A DNA stretch of 34,671 nt, taken from NCBI GenBank assembly GCA_945862295.1, contig CAMAXT010000022.1:1-34671 (forward strand), read 5' to 3'. Made by a program: the position numbers and the translations under genes. The DNA comes from Pseudobacteriovorax antillogorgiicola. Lineage in GTDB: Bacteria; Bdellovibrionota_B; Oligoflexia; Oligoflexales; CAIYRB01. How positions within the stretch are numbered: the stretch's first letter is position 1; each line of letters opens with the position of its first letter. The notes below the pieces were generated by a model that worked only from the letters and a program-made list of their open reading frames with translations, was not told the DNA's origin and searched no databases. Shown here piece by piece: positions 16,586-25,270 of the stretch.

Positions 16586-17002
16586 AAGGCTTCTTCCGAT
16601 TCTTGTTGCACATGACCAGACTCACTTTTTAAGCCAATGTCACCAGGATCGCAAGAGTCTAAAACGCCGAAGACGTCATTCCTATCTTTTAAAAGCAAGC
16701 TAAAAAAACCTACTTAGACCTAGGTCTCAATCTTTCATGGGATGGCATGTCAGATCTCTATAATAAATAATATTTTTTTAATAACGCCATGAAAAGTGGG
16801 CATGAATTTCCTAGGAATCTCAGGCACAAGACAATAAAGCGGAATAAGATAAATGTTAGATAAAGTAGAAAAAATAATTTCCTATGTTTGTTGACAGGGT
16901 TTCGAACCCCTGCTACTACTTTCCCTTCAAAATCGATCTAGATGATTGAATGAAATTAAAGATATATCTTCAATTACTGGCGGAAAATTTGGAGTGAATC
17001 CT
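16586..17002. other. AT-rich divergent intergenic region between grpE and the Fis-like gene
   Basis: I find no gene in this stretch of about 420 bp. It should hold the grpE promoter on the minus strand and holds a recognisable promoter for the Fis-like gene on the plus strand (16891-16919). Confidence 0.6.
16891..16919 (+). promoter_or_regulatory. Candidate sigma-70 promoter with dyad in the spacer
   Basis: A perfect TTGACA (16891-16896) is followed by a 17-bp spacer and TACTAC (16914-16919), a moderate -10 match. The spacer reads GGGTTTCGAACCCCTGC. Together with the bases before it, it forms a near-symmetrical CAGGGTT-TCG-AACCC(C)TG dyad. A dyad in that place could be an operator. Confidence 0.5.
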
Positions 17003-17368
17003 GTGGACAATCTTGAATCTCCTCTTCAAACAATTCCTCAAGCAAAACCAGCAGCAATCAAAGACCAAAACGATTCTGTAAATGGTGCGCAAAAGGCTGA
17101 GCTTTCTACACCGATTGATGGTGACCTAGCTGCACGACTCGACAAGTACTCCCTTGAGTCAATCGTCGAAGCAAAGATTTGTCGTTTCTTAGATCAGATC
17201 GGTACTTATTACCCTGAAGATCTTCACGATATGATCATCAAGAAAGTAGAGAAACCTCTTCTTTCACAGATCTTGCGCCGAACTGGTGGAAACCAAGTTC
17301 ACGCATCAAAAATCCTTGGTATCAACCGCAACACTCTTCGTAAAAAAATGAAGATGTACGGCTTTTAA
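17003..17368 (+). CDS. Fis-family DNA-binding protein
   Basis: The C-terminal 45 residues are a Fis/NtrC-type helix-turn-helix (PLLSQILRRTGGNQVHASKI, then LGINRNTLRKKM). It is preceded by a Fis-like dimerisation region (YSLESIVEAKICRFLDQIG). There is no receiver or AAA+ domain, so it is a stand-alone nucleoid or regulatory protein. I choose the GTG at 17003, which has GGAG eight bases upstream and gives 121 residues. A TTG at 16946 would add 19 residues but has no binding site. It has its own promoter and terminator. It is longer than E. coli Fis because of a low-complexity N-terminus. Confidence 0.85.
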   Translation: MDNLESPLQTIPQAKPAAIKDQNDSVNGAQKAELSTPIDGDLAARLDKYSLESIVEAKICRFLDQIGTYYPEDLHDMIIKKVEKPLLSQILRRTGGNQVHASKILGINRNTLRKKMKMYGF

Positions 17369-17391
17369 TCCAAGCTACAAGCTAAGTAAAT

Positions 17392-17418
17392 ACCCCTGCT
17401 CATTGGCGGGGGTTTTTT
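17392..17418 (+). terminator. Rho-independent terminator of the Fis-like gene
   Basis: ACCCCTGC (17392-17399) pairs with GCGGGGGT (17406-17413) with one T-G wobble, followed by six T. Confidence 0.92.
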
Positions 17419-17489
17419 CGTATCAACTTTTTATTCTTAGCCGAATAGGGTCAGTCACTTGACTGTCCCTTAATACTTCATAGACAAAC

Positions 17490-18833
17490 TTACGATTTAG
17501 CTAGATTCGAGAACTTCATGAACTGAGGCGCAAATGCCAGCATGATATCTTCAAGGCTACCGTGTCGGTTCTTAGAAATCTTAACAAGCGCCTTACCCGC
17601 ATCCTCAGAATTCGGATTATAGTACTCATCCCGGTACAAGAAGATGATCATGTCTGCGTCCTGCTCCATAGAGCCGGATTCCCGCAAGTCACTCAGTTTT
17701 GGAATCTTGTCAGGACGACTATCAGGTCCGCGGTTAAGCTGAGCTAGAGCCATGATCGGAATATTAAGTTCCTTAGCGAGATTCTTGAGACCTTTAGAAA
17801 TCTCGGCGATCTCACGTTCGCGGTTATCGTAGCGGGTCGAGCCGGAAGCAGTCATGAGCTGCAAGTAGTCAATGACGATCATATCCAAGCCGTGGCGCTC
17901 TTTCTTAAACCGGCGACATTTTGACCTAAGATCAAGAAGGGAGATGCCGGGCGTATCATCGATACCAAGCATCGCCTCAATTTTAGAAAGACTGCCAACA
18001 CCTTGCATCAAGCGGTCTTGCTCTTCGTCAGTAAGGTCACCCTTACGAAGCTTTGTGGAATCAATGCGCGCTTCCGCGGATATAAGCCTCGTCATGAGCT
18101 GGGTCTTTGACATCTCGAGGCTAAACATAGCGACAGACTTTCCAGACTTAATCGCATTCATGACGATATTAAGTGCGAACGCTGTTTTCCCCATCGCGGG
18201 ACGGGCCGCTAAGATCACAAGGTCACTCTTCTGCCAACCGCCGGTTACAGCGTCCAATTCGACGAACTGCGAGGGCACGCCGGTCAAACCAGTGTCACCA
18301 AGACTGATCCGGCGCTCGATGTCTTCCAGCGTTTCGTCAAGGACGTCGAGCATTGTGGAGATACCTGCGCGATCGTTCTCATTGGAGACGGCGAGGAATT
18401 CTTTTTCCACATCTTCAACAAAGGCAGCAACTTCACCTTCGTGATTGAGCGCTTTACGAATCGTACTTTGGCAAGTGCTAATGATTTTTCGCACGTAAAA
18501 ATAGTCACGAACAATCTTTGCGTGATGCTCGATGTTCTGCGTCAGGGGTGCGACTTCGGTCAACTCAACGAGATAGGAAGGTCCTAGCTGATCTGAGTCA
18601 TGACCGTTACGCTTTATACGCTCGGCAACCGTCAAAATATCTGTTGGTTCGTTGTGATGGTAGAGGCTAGCCATCGCTTCAAAGATATGCTGATGAATAT
18701 CGAGAAAAAAATGTTCTGGTTTGATTTTGTCGGCGACTAAGTTAAGAGCATCCGCATCGCGTAGAACCGCACCGAGGACTGCTTTCTCAGCTTCAATAGA
18801 ATGGGGAGGGCTAAAGTCGCTGCGTTTGCTCAT
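17490..18833 (-). CDS. dnaB: Replicative DNA helicase DnaB
   Basis: DnaB is the hexameric helicase that unwinds DNA at the replication fork and works with primase. The N-terminal domain (PHSIEAEKAVLGAVL onward) precedes a RecA-type ATPase. Walker A is ARPAMGKT at 210-217, Walker B is MIVIDYLQLM, and the C-terminal block is SDLRESGSMEQDADMI. No intein interrupts it. Length (447 aa) is normal, and AAGGAGG five bases before the ATG fixes the start. It follows rplI, as in many bacteria, but a terminator lies between them. Confidence 0.97.
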   Translation of the reverse strand: MSKRSDFSPPHSIEAEKAVLGAVLRDADALNLVADKIKPEHFFLDIHQHIFEAMASLYHHNEPTDILTVAERIKRNGHDSDQLGPSYLVELTEVAPLTQNIEHHAKIVRDYFYVRKIISTCQSTIRKALNHEGEVAAFVEDVEKEFLAVSNENDRAGISTMLDVLDETLEDIERRISLGDTGLTGVPSQFVELDAVTGGWQKSDLVILAARPAMGKTAFALNIVMNAIKSGKSVAMFSLEMSKTQLMTRLISAEARIDSTKLRKGDLTDEEQDRLMQGVGSLSKIEAMLGIDDTPGISLLDLRSKCRRFKKERHGLDMIVIDYLQLMTASGSTRYDNREREIAEISKGLKNLAKELNIPIMALAQLNRGPDSRPDKIPKLSDLRESGSMEQDADMIIFLYRDEYYNPNSEDAGKALVKISKNRHGSLEDIMLAFAPQFMKFSNLAKS

Positions 18834-18855
18834 TCATCCTCCTTCCATAAATATC

Positions 18856-18892
18856 TAAAAAGCTGAAGCAGCTTTAACGACTACTTCAGCTT
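18856..18892 (-). terminator. Rho-independent terminator between rplI and dnaB
   Basis: On the minus strand AAGCTGAAG (18884-18892) pairs with CTTCAGCTT (18860-18868) across a 15-nt loop and runs into TTTTAG. It could end or attenuate the ribosomal-protein transcript before dnaB. Confidence 0.75.
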
Positions 18893-18924
18893 CAGGACTT
18901 TTTCTACTTTAAACGATCTACGGA

Positions 18925-19368
18925 TTACTGAGCAACTACCCAGACTTTGAATTTAGCGGAAACTTCTTGGTGAAGCTTAACGCTAGCTGCGTAGACGCCA
19001 ACTTTCTTAACATCTTCAGTCAAAGTGATGTCTTTCTTTGAAACTTTGATGCCTTCTGCTTTGAGAAGTTCTTCCAACTCAGCAGTGGTAACAGATCCAA
19101 AGATTTTCTCATCTTCGCCGACTTGTTTTGAAACAGTGACAGATGTTTTTTCGATCATTGCAGCAAGCTCTTTCGCAGAGCCTAAAGCTGCTTCGCGTTT
19201 CTTAAGAAGAACGCGTTGGTGATGCTCTAGTGCTTTCTTGTTTGACTCGTTCGCAGCTGTAGCTAGACCGCGAGGTAGCAAGAAATTGCGCGCGTAACCG
19301 TCTTTTACAGAGACGATGTCGCCGATAGAACCGAGGTTGAAAACTTCCTGGGTCAATATAAGTCTCAT
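18925..19368 (-). CDS. rplI: 50S ribosomal protein L9
   Basis: L9 binds 23S rRNA and bridges the two ends of a long helix. The N-terminal domain (MRLILTQEVFNLGSIGDIVS followed by VKDGYARNFLLPRGLA) is diagnostic. The connecting helix and C-terminal domain follow. Length is 147 aa. AGAGGA six bases upstream supports the ATG. It follows rpsF directly, with 27 bp between and no rpsR. Confidence 0.97.
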   Translation of the reverse strand: MRLILTQEVFNLGSIGDIVSVKDGYARNFLLPRGLATAANESNKKALEHHQRVLLKKREAALGSAKELAAMIEKTSVTVSKQVGEDEKIFGSVTTAELEELLKAEGIKVSKKDITLTEDVKKVGVYAASVKLHQEVSAKFKVWVVAQ

Positions 19369-19395
19369 GACAATCCTCTTGACGAAAAAACGTGA

Positions 19396-19791
19396 TTAGT
19401 TAGGCATTTCTTTACGGCGCTTAGCTTCGGCTTCTCTAGCTTCTTTTTCAAGTCGTGCTAGTTCTTCCTTGCGAGCAGGAATATCAACAGTTCCAGTTAG
19501 ACTTTCGTCAAGACGGATAACTAGGTGACGCAACACTGAATCGTCGATGCGCATTAGACGTTCCATTTCTGCAACGTTATCTGGCGAACCAACAAAGTCA
19601 TAGTTTACATAGAAACCACGGTATACTTTTTTGATTGGAAAAGAGAGTTTGCGAGTGCCCCAAACGTCTTTTTTAAGAACCTCACCGCCGCCGTTAACCA
19701 TCAAATTCTCGTATCCTTCGAGAACTTTCAGTGTGTCGGCTTCGTTAAGATCGCCCTTGGTAATAATCGTGAAATCGTATTCTCTTAGCAA
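19396..19791 (-). CDS. rpsF: 30S ribosomal protein S6
   Basis: The motifs are REYDFTIITKGDL at the start, then DVWGTRKLSFPIKKVYRGFY and RIDDSVLRHLVIRLDE. I start at a TTG at 19791 because GGGAG lies seven bases before it and the family begins at this point. This gives 131 residues. A longer reading from 19872 would overlap pth and add about 27 residues with no counterpart in S6. The C-terminus is a charged, Glu/Lys/Ala-rich tail. The gene lies between pth and rplI. Confidence 0.93.
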   Translation of the reverse strand: MLREYDFTIITKGDLNEADTLKVLEGYENLMVNGGGEVLKKDVWGTRKLSFPIKKVYRGFYVNYDFVGSPDNVAEMERLMRIDDSVLRHLVIRLDESLTGTVDIPARKEELARLEKEAREAEAKRRKEMPN

Positions 19792-19843
19792 CTTAATGCT
19801 CCCTTGTGGTTTAGCAGCCGGATTCTCCGGCAAGAGAGTTATT

Positions 19844-20404
19844 TTAAACCGGCTTAGCGGTACTTTTTTCAAAGATACCTTTCAACCGAACCTTTACATC
19901 GTCTAGCATCCGGCCTTGTAAGACCTTCAACTCTTCGTCAGTAAACTGACCTAGTACCCAGTTGGAAACCGCTGCATCATCCGGACGAGCTGATCTTCCG
20001 ACGCCTAGTTTAATGCGGTGAAAATTGTCGTAGCCGTTTTCATCAATGATGCTTCGGATACCGTTATTTCCGCCGTGACCGCCGCTTTCTCGTGCCTTCA
20101 CTTTTCCTGAAGGAACATCGATATCATCATGCAAGACAACAATATCTGGAGGAGCGATCTTAAAAAACCTTGCGACCTCACCAACGGACCTGCCGCTACG
20201 GTTCATAAATGTCATCGGCTTGAGAAACAAGCACGATTGGCTAAGTAATGAACCCTTCGCCAAGTCACCACCGAACTTGTTAGATCCTGGCTCCCAGGTT
20301 GCTCCGACACTTTCAGCAATCAAGTCGATCATTAGAAAACCAGCATTGTGCCTGGTCGTTTCATATTGCGGTCCAGGATTCCCCAAACCAACAACTAGCT
20401 TCAT
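19844..20404 (-). CDS. pth: Peptidyl-tRNA hydrolase
   Basis: The enzyme frees tRNA from peptidyl-tRNA dropped by the ribosome. Motifs are VGLGNPGPQYETTRHNAGF with catalytic His19, KPMTFMNRSG with Asn68, LHDDIDVPSGK with the Asp93 region, and GGHGGNNGIRSI. Length (186 aa) is normal. It lies between rplY and rpsF, the usual rplY-pth neighbourhood. Confidence 0.97.
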   Translation of the reverse strand: MKLVVGLGNPGPQYETTRHNAGFLMIDLIAESVGATWEPGSNKFGGDLAKGSLLSQSCLFLKPMTFMNRSGRSVGEVARFFKIAPPDIVVLHDDIDVPSGKVKARESGGHGGNNGIRSIIDENGYDNFHRIKLGVGRSARPDDAAVSNWVLGQFTDEELKVLQGRMLDDVKVRLKGIFEKSTAKPV

Positions 20405-20426
20405 CAGATCAACCCGCTATGAAAAA

Positions 20427-20717
20427 TTAATCGACGTAAGTTAGATCAACATGCAAAGCGACACGCTTTACAGGATGTAACTGAAGCTCGGTAATTTTGA
20501 CTAATTTAGTAACGCCGTCCAAACTTAGGTTGAACTGCCGGCCAGCTTGCCAAGCTTTTGAAAGCAATTTTGGTTCGATTTCTACAACCGAGCTTTTGCC
20601 TTTGCTGTTGATAACAGCTGGGACGCGGCCTGCTTTGCGAGCCTTGCGGGTGTAAGATTTTCCTCTTCCCTCGCGGGCGAAGCCATTGATTGTAATTTCT
20701 GTTGTACCAGCACTCAT
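20427..20717 (-). CDS. rplY: 50S ribosomal protein L25 (short form)
   Basis: L25 binds 5S rRNA. The 96-residue protein corresponds to the E. coli-length form without the C-terminal CTC extension. Motifs are GRGKSYTRKARKAGRVPAVI near the N-terminus and LQLHPVKRVALHVDL at the C-terminus. AGGAG eight bases before the ATG fixes the start. It lies 22 bp before pth in the same direction. Confidence 0.93.
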   Translation of the reverse strand: MSAGTTEITINGFAREGRGKSYTRKARKAGRVPAVINSKGKSSVVEIEPKLLSKAWQAGRQFNLSLDGVTKLVKITELQLHPVKRVALHVDLTYVD

Positions 20718-20930
20718 CGATCAAACTCCTGAAATCGAATATGTCCCGAATCTTTGAATAGTTTTCCACTGGCGTCGTTCGCTAAAATTGATACCGGCGG
20801 GCTCGGGAACCAAGTCTTATAGCGGGAACGTCGATAGGTTTCAACTGCTGATTTTTACAGCTTTGAACTGTGGATACGCATGCTATCGAGGGTCCTAGCG
20901 CATGAGCATAAAACCTTCGATATTAGACAC

Positions 20931-21866
20931 TTATATGAAAAGGGCACTGATCGAATCGTTGTGATGAATTCGACGAATAGCCTTAGCGAACAACTCGGCA
21001 ATAGAAAGCTGGGTGATAATCTTGCAAGCTTTGCCCGCTTGGGTCAAAGGAATGGTATCAGTCACAACGAGTTCCTTCAGGTTGGACTTATTTAGATTAT
21101 CAAGAGCAGCGCCACTAAGAACCGGGTGACTGATCGCTGCGCGAACTGAAAGTGCGCCGCCAGCTAAAAGCGCGTCGGCTGCTTTACAAATCGAACCACC
21201 AGTGTCGACGATGTCATCGACAATCAAGCAGTTCTTACCTTTAACGTCACCGATAATGTTCATCACATCGCTCTCGTTCGGTTTATCACGACGTTTATCG
21301 ATGATACCGAGTGAGCAATTGAAATGTTTCGCCATCGCGCGTGCTCTCTCCACGCCACCGGCATCTGGTGAAATGACACAGAGGTTTTCGATGTTGGTGA
21401 AAAAACCAGCGAAGATTGGCTTAACGTAGAGATGATCTACGGGAATATTGAAGAAACCTTGAATCGCAGAAGTGTGCAGTTCCATCGTTAAAACACGGTC
21501 GAAATGCGCTGCTTGCAAGAGATCGGCAACAAGTTTTGCTGTAATCGGGGTGCGTGGTGCGCTTTTTCTCTCTTGCCGTGCGTACCCAAAATAAGGAGCT
21601 ACCAGTGTCACCCGCGAAGCAGAAGAACGGTGACAGGCGTCGGCCATAATCATCGCTTCCATCAGATGGTGGTTCGCTGGAGAACAGATTGGCTGCACAA
21701 TGAAAACATCTCGTCCACGCACGTTGGTGTGGAGTTCGACCCTTGTTTCACCGTCTGAAAAGTTTGAGACCAGAGCTTCGGCCAGGGGCATGTCGATCCA
21801 ATTACAGATCTTCTGCGCCAATGGCTTGTTGGCATTACCCGAGAAGATAATCATTTCCGATTCCAT
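20931..21866 (-). CDS. prs: Ribose-phosphate pyrophosphokinase (PRPP synthetase)
   Basis: The enzyme makes PRPP from ribose 5-phosphate and ATP for nucleotides, His and Trp. Motifs include FSDGETRVEL, PYFGYARQERK (ATP-binding flexible region), and the PRPP-binding loop LIVDDIVDTGGS. Length (311 aa) is normal. GAGGGG five bases upstream supports the ATG. The gene lies between tRNA-Gln and rplY, matching the common prs-rplY-pth order. Confidence 0.97.
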   Translation of the reverse strand: MESEMIIFSGNANKPLAQKICNWIDMPLAEALVSNFSDGETRVELHTNVRGRDVFIVQPICSPANHHLMEAMIMADACHRSSASRVTLVAPYFGYARQERKSAPRTPITAKLVADLLQAAHFDRVLTMELHTSAIQGFFNIPVDHLYVKPIFAGFFTNIENLCVISPDAGGVERARAMAKHFNCSLGIIDKRRDKPNESDVMNIIGDVKGKNCLIVDDIVDTGGSICKAADALLAGGALSVRAAISHPVLSGAALDNLNKSNLKELVVTDTIPLTQAGKACKIITQLSIAELFAKAIRRIHHNDSISALFI

Positions 21867-21923
21867 GAAGGCCCCTCTAAATCAAGGTTAATGAGGCAGA
21901 ATGCTCTTACTCGATAGCAGGGA

Positions 21924-21998
21924 TGGCTGGGGCGGAAGGGATCGAACCTTCGAATGCCGGAATCAAAATCCGGTGCCTTACCGCTTGGCGACGCCCCA
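21924..21998 (-). tRNA. tRNA-Gln(UUG)
   Basis: Acceptor arms TGGGGCG and CGCCCCA pair. The anticodon stem CCGGA/TCCGG encloses the loop TTTTGAT, giving anticodon TTG. The T-arm contains GGTTCGATCC, and CCA is encoded. Length is 75 nt including CCA. It lies 57 bp upstream of prs in the same direction. Confidence 0.96.
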
Positions 21999-22136
21999 AT
22001 AGGAAACGCAATGCCTTCCTGTGGAAGATTTGATTATTATAGGGACCAAGGGGTGTCAAGCAAGGAACATTTTAATGAAGTTTTAATTTAACTAGCTGCT
22101 ACATTTTCAAGCTGATTTGGCCCATGACGGCCAAAG

Positions 22137-24803
22137 TCAGCCGTTTGCTGGCGCTGGGAGATAGAATCCTTGGCGGTCTTCAGGGTACCAGACAGGTTGG
22201 CCGAATTGGTCTAAGTCCAAAATCCAGCTGCCTACTATCAATCCCGGGCTTGAGATGATCCGATCGGCAAGCCGGTCGGTGACTAATTGCTCAAATGCTC
22301 TTTTTACAGACCGGCCGCCAGAAGCTGGGTCCGCATGCAAAAAGAGAATGTGATCGCGCATGTTAGGTCCGATATCAACGCGGAACGCCCGGTCGGCCAT
22401 GCGATCGTTGAGCAGGCCAATTTGTTTATCGATGATCAAAGAAAAATGTTTTTTGCCCAATCGGTTAAACACCACGATCTCGTCGATGCGGTTTACGAAT
22501 TCAGGACGGAAGATTTCGGAAAGACCCTGGCGAATCTCAGAGACCGAAGCTGATTCTGGATCTTCGACATTCAGCGGACGAACGTTTGACGTCATAATCA
22601 AAATCGTATTACGGAAATCTGTCAACCGGCCCTTACCGTCAGTGAGGCGCCCATCATCAAAAATCTGAAGCAAGATGTCGAGCACGCGTGGGTGCGCTTT
22701 TTCAATTTCATCGAAGAGAACAATGCAATACGGGTTTCGGCGCACTTTGTCAGAAAGTTCTCCACCAGCGTCATGGCCGATATAGCCGGGAGGTGCCCCG
22801 ATGATACGAGCAACGGAATGCTGCTCCATGTATTCGGACATATCAAGACGGATGATCTTTGATTCACCGCCAAACAGCTCCTTACTGAGAGCTTTCGCGG
22901 TTTCGGTCTTGCCAGTTCCTGTTGGTCCCATGAAAAGAAACACTGCGTTTGGGCGGTTCGGATCACTGATTCCTGCGCGCGAACGCTTCACAGCACGAGC
23001 CACTGCGGTCATCGCCGGTTCTTGACCAAAGACAAAAGAAGACAAACGGTCTTCAAGAGCTAGAAGGCTGGATTTTTCTTCGTCGACAATTTTGCCAACA
23101 GGAATTCTCGTCCAGGCCGCAACAACATCTGCGATCTCAACCGCACCGACGGTCCGCCTCAGGAAAGGATAACGAGACTGGAGATCGACGAGACGATCGC
23201 CAACAACTTTCAACGCATTATCCATCTTTGGCACTTCGCCAAACTGAACTTTCGCTGCAAGATCGAAATCTCCTCTTGAACGAGCATCGTCAAACATTTT
23301 ACCAGCATCTAATTTCTGTGACTCAAGAGAACTCATTTCTTCTAGGCTCTTCTTGAAATCGGTCCAGATCCGTTCAATACGGAAAAACTCTTTTTTAGCA
23401 ACGTCCAAGCGATTGATTAGCTCTGCATAGGAACGTGACATCTTTTCAGCGTCACCAAATGTGCTTTTTTCGATTTCTGCGCGCTCGATCTCAGCCTTTA
23501 GCTCGTCGAGAACGGCTGGCATGCTATCGATTTGTAAGCGAACACGGCTGGATGCTTCATCGACGAGATCAATGGCTTTATCAGGAAGCTTGCGCCCAGT
23601 TAAATAACGAACCGATAAATTAACCGCTGCCAAGATTGCTTCATCTTCAATCCGAAGGCCGTGGTGAACTTCGTATTTAGCTTTCAGGCCCCTTAAGATC
23701 GAGATGGTCGCTGCAGGAGATGGTTCTTCAACGAACACTGGTTGAAAGCGACGCTCAAGAGCCGGGTCTTTCTCAATATATTTTTTATATTCATTAATCG
23801 TGGTCGCGCCGACACCTTGGAGGACACCGCGAGCAAGTGCGGGTTTAAAAAGGTTGGAAATATCTGCGCCACCCTCTTGATTTCCTGCGCCAACAATCAT
23901 GTGGATTTCATCGATGAAAATGATGAACTGGCCTTTGCGTTCTTCAATCGCTGTAATCAGCTTCTTGACGCGCTCTTCAAACTCGCCACGATACTTCGCT
24001 CCGGCTAGGAGCGCACCAATGTCTAGGCTCAACACACGCTTTGATTTCATTGAGTCGGGAACTGAGCCTTCATTGATTCTAATGGCAAGACCTTCAACGA
24101 TCGCAGTCTTACCAACACCTGGTTCGCCGATTAGGATTGGGTTGTTTTTCTTTTTACGACCAATGATCTCGAGTAAGCGTCGCACCTCAACATCACGGCC
24201 GATCACCGGATCGAGTTCGCCGCGCGCAGCTTTAGCGGTGAGGTCCACTGTGTAATCCAAAAGATCCTTGCTTACTTTATCAGAATTTTTATCTGTCTCT
24301 GATGAAGTCGCTTCCGTCGCAAACTCTTTTGAGGGATCGCCCTTGACGTTTGATTCTGGTTTTTTAGCGCTCTTATCGCTGGTCTTATCTGTTTTTACAT
24401 TGGGCTTAGTCGCAGTTTTTGTGTTTTTATTTTCGGTGCTAGCGGTGAGAAATTTCTGCATTTGATTTGATTGCTTGATTAAACAAGACCAAAGCAAATC
24501 TTCTGTCACCATCTTCGAACCAGATTTTGTTTCAGCCTCGTCAAGAGCTGCGTTAAGTCGGTGACCAAATTCAATCTTCACATTGCCAAAAATACGCGGT
24601 GCATTTGCCAGAAATCCTTCAAGGTCTAAGCGAAGTTTTGCTAACTGCACCTCTGGAGCTTTCACTATGCCTGTTCTGATGAAGGCAAGGGCAACATGTT
24701 CAACTTCTAATAGTTGATGCCCGAGACTGCGTGCATACTGCAACCCATGGTGCAAAGCCTTCTGGCTCGCAAATTCATATCTTGATACATCCACGGTAAA
24801 CAT
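22137..24803 (-). CDS. ClpB-type Hsp100 AAA+ disaggregase with variant N-terminus
   Basis: Two AAA+ modules are present. In the first, Walker A is GEPGVGKT (227-234), Walker B is FIDEIH and the pore loop is [10 protein letters not shown]. In the second, Walker A is GPTGTGKT (626-633), the Walker B region [10 protein letters not shown] and the pore loop [10 protein letters not shown] middle domain of about 110 residues (430-540), ending in [20 protein letters not shown], matches ClpB, and no ClpP-binding IGL/IGF loop is seen. That points to disaggregation rather than proteolysis. The N domain (1-115) is joined by a Lys/Ser/Thr-rich linker at 120-180, which is unusual. The ATG at 24803 has no well-spaced binding site, whereas a GTG three codons later has AGGA eight bases upstream. 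Both lie by a start-site hairpin. Confidence 0.9.
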   Translation of the reverse strand: MFTVDVSRYEFASQKALHHGLQYARSLGHQLLEVEHVALAFIRTGIVKAPEVQLAKLRLDLEGFLANAPRIFGNVKIEFGHRLNAALDEAETKSGSKMVTEDLLWSCLIKQSNQMQKFLTASTENKNTKTATKPNVKTDKTSDKSAKKPESNVKGDPSKEFATEATSSETDKNSDKVSKDLLDYTVDLTAKAARGELDPVIGRDVEVRRLLEIIGRKKKNNPILIGEPGVGKTAIVEGLAIRINEGSVPDSMKSKRVLSLDIGALLAGAKYRGEFEERVKKLITAIEERKGQFIIFIDEIHMIVGAGNQEGGADISNLFKPALARGVLQGVGATTINEYKKYIEKDPALERRFQPVFVEEPSPAATISILRGLKAKYEVHHGLRIEDEAILAAVNLSVRYLTGRKLPDKAIDLVDEASSRVRLQIDSMPAVLDELKAEIERAEIEKSTFGDAEKMSRSYAELINRLDVAKKEFFRIERIWTDFKKSLEEMSSLESQKLDAGKMFDDARSRGDFDLAAKVQFGEVPKMDNALKVVGDRLVDLQSRYPFLRRTVGAVEIADVVAAWTRIPVGKIVDEEKSSLLALEDRLSSFVFGQEPAMTAVARAVKRSRAGISDPNRPNAVFLFMGPTGTGKTETAKALSKELFGGESKIIRLDMSEYMEQHSVARIIGAPPGYIGHDAGGELSDKVRRNPYCIVLFDEIEKAHPRVLDILLQIFDDGRLTDGKGRLTDFRNTILIMTSNVRPLNVEDPESASVSEIRQGLSEIFRPEFVNRIDEIVVFNRLGKKHFSLIIDKQIGLLNDRMADRAFRVDIGPNMRDHILFLHADPASGGRSVKRAFEQLVTDRLADRIISSPGLIVGSWILDLDQFGQPVWYPEDRQGFYLPAPANG

Positions 24804-24824
24804 CCTGCTGTTATTTACAGGATG
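24794..24824 (-). promoter_or_regulatory. Hairpin covering the ribosome binding site of the Hsp100 gene
   Basis: On the minus strand CATCCTG (24818-24824) can pair perfectly with CAGGATG (24801-24807) across a 10-nt A/T-rich loop. The 3' arm contains both the AGGA binding site and the first ATG, and a GTG start lies just beyond. Folding would hide the start. Confidence 0.4.
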
Positions 24825-24885
24825 AATCGGACAAAAAGAGGGGAATACTTAGGGAGAGTTATAAATAATTCGCGTGCAGTCTGGC

Positions 24886-25146
24886 TTATTTTTTAGATTT
24901 TTCAATAAACTTAGACTGAAGATCAACGATTACCTGCGTTAGCAGCGTTGTTTCATCAGATGTAAGATTATTTTTGGTCTTGTCACGAAGAATCAGCAAA
25001 ATATCGATGTTCTGCTGGGCTAGTATGAGATTAGCACTGGAAGGCGATTTACCCTCAATCGCTGATTCACCGAGGTAATGCAGCGCTGCAGAAGAAAAGC
25101 CAAAAACGAGGCCCGAAAAATCTACGGAATTTCCTTCTTTTGCCAT
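24886..25146 (-). CDS. DUF1844-family protein
   Basis: The 86-residue protein reads VDFSGLVFGFSSAALHYLGE near the start. It continues with NLILAQQNIDILLILRDKTK and NLTSDETTLLTQVIVDLQSKF, the pattern of DUF1844 proteins known from deltaproteobacteria and others. Their function is unknown. GGAGG lies nine bases before the ATG at 25146. A Met nine codons upstream would overlap that site. It lies upstream of the Hsp100 gene in the same direction and is divergent from the FHA gene. Confidence 0.88.
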   Translation of the reverse strand: MAKEGNSVDFSGLVFGFSSAALHYLGESAIEGKSPSSANLILAQQNIDILLILRDKTKNNLTSDETTLLTQVIVDLQSKFIEKSKK

Positions 25147-25270
25147 AAACACCAACCTCCAGTAATATCGCAAAATGTTACCGAAAAAAGCACCGCGAAG
25201 AAAGGGGATTTAAGTCTGCAGGAAAAATGCCGAATTAACTCTTTGGGATGTATCAAATCACGACTTTTTA

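Noticed and set aside
16889-16915. T-arm-like hairpin (GGGTTTCGAACCCC) as a tRNA or tmRNA remnant
   Set aside because: No acceptor, D or anticodon arms flank it on either strand. It fits better as a dyad inside a promoter spacer.
19792-19872. Longer S6 reading starting inside pth
   Set aside because: It adds residues with no S6 counterpart, overlaps pth, and has a weaker start than the TTG with GGGAG.
20884-20922. 10-bp dyad (TATCGAGGGT/ACCTTCGATA) after prs as a terminator
   Set aside because: One mismatch, a 19-nt loop and no T-run on the minus strand. It is too weak to call.
22112-22132. TTTGGCC/GGCCAAA hairpin just after the Hsp100 stop as a terminator
   Set aside because: The stem is good but no T-run follows on either strand, so termination cannot be supported.
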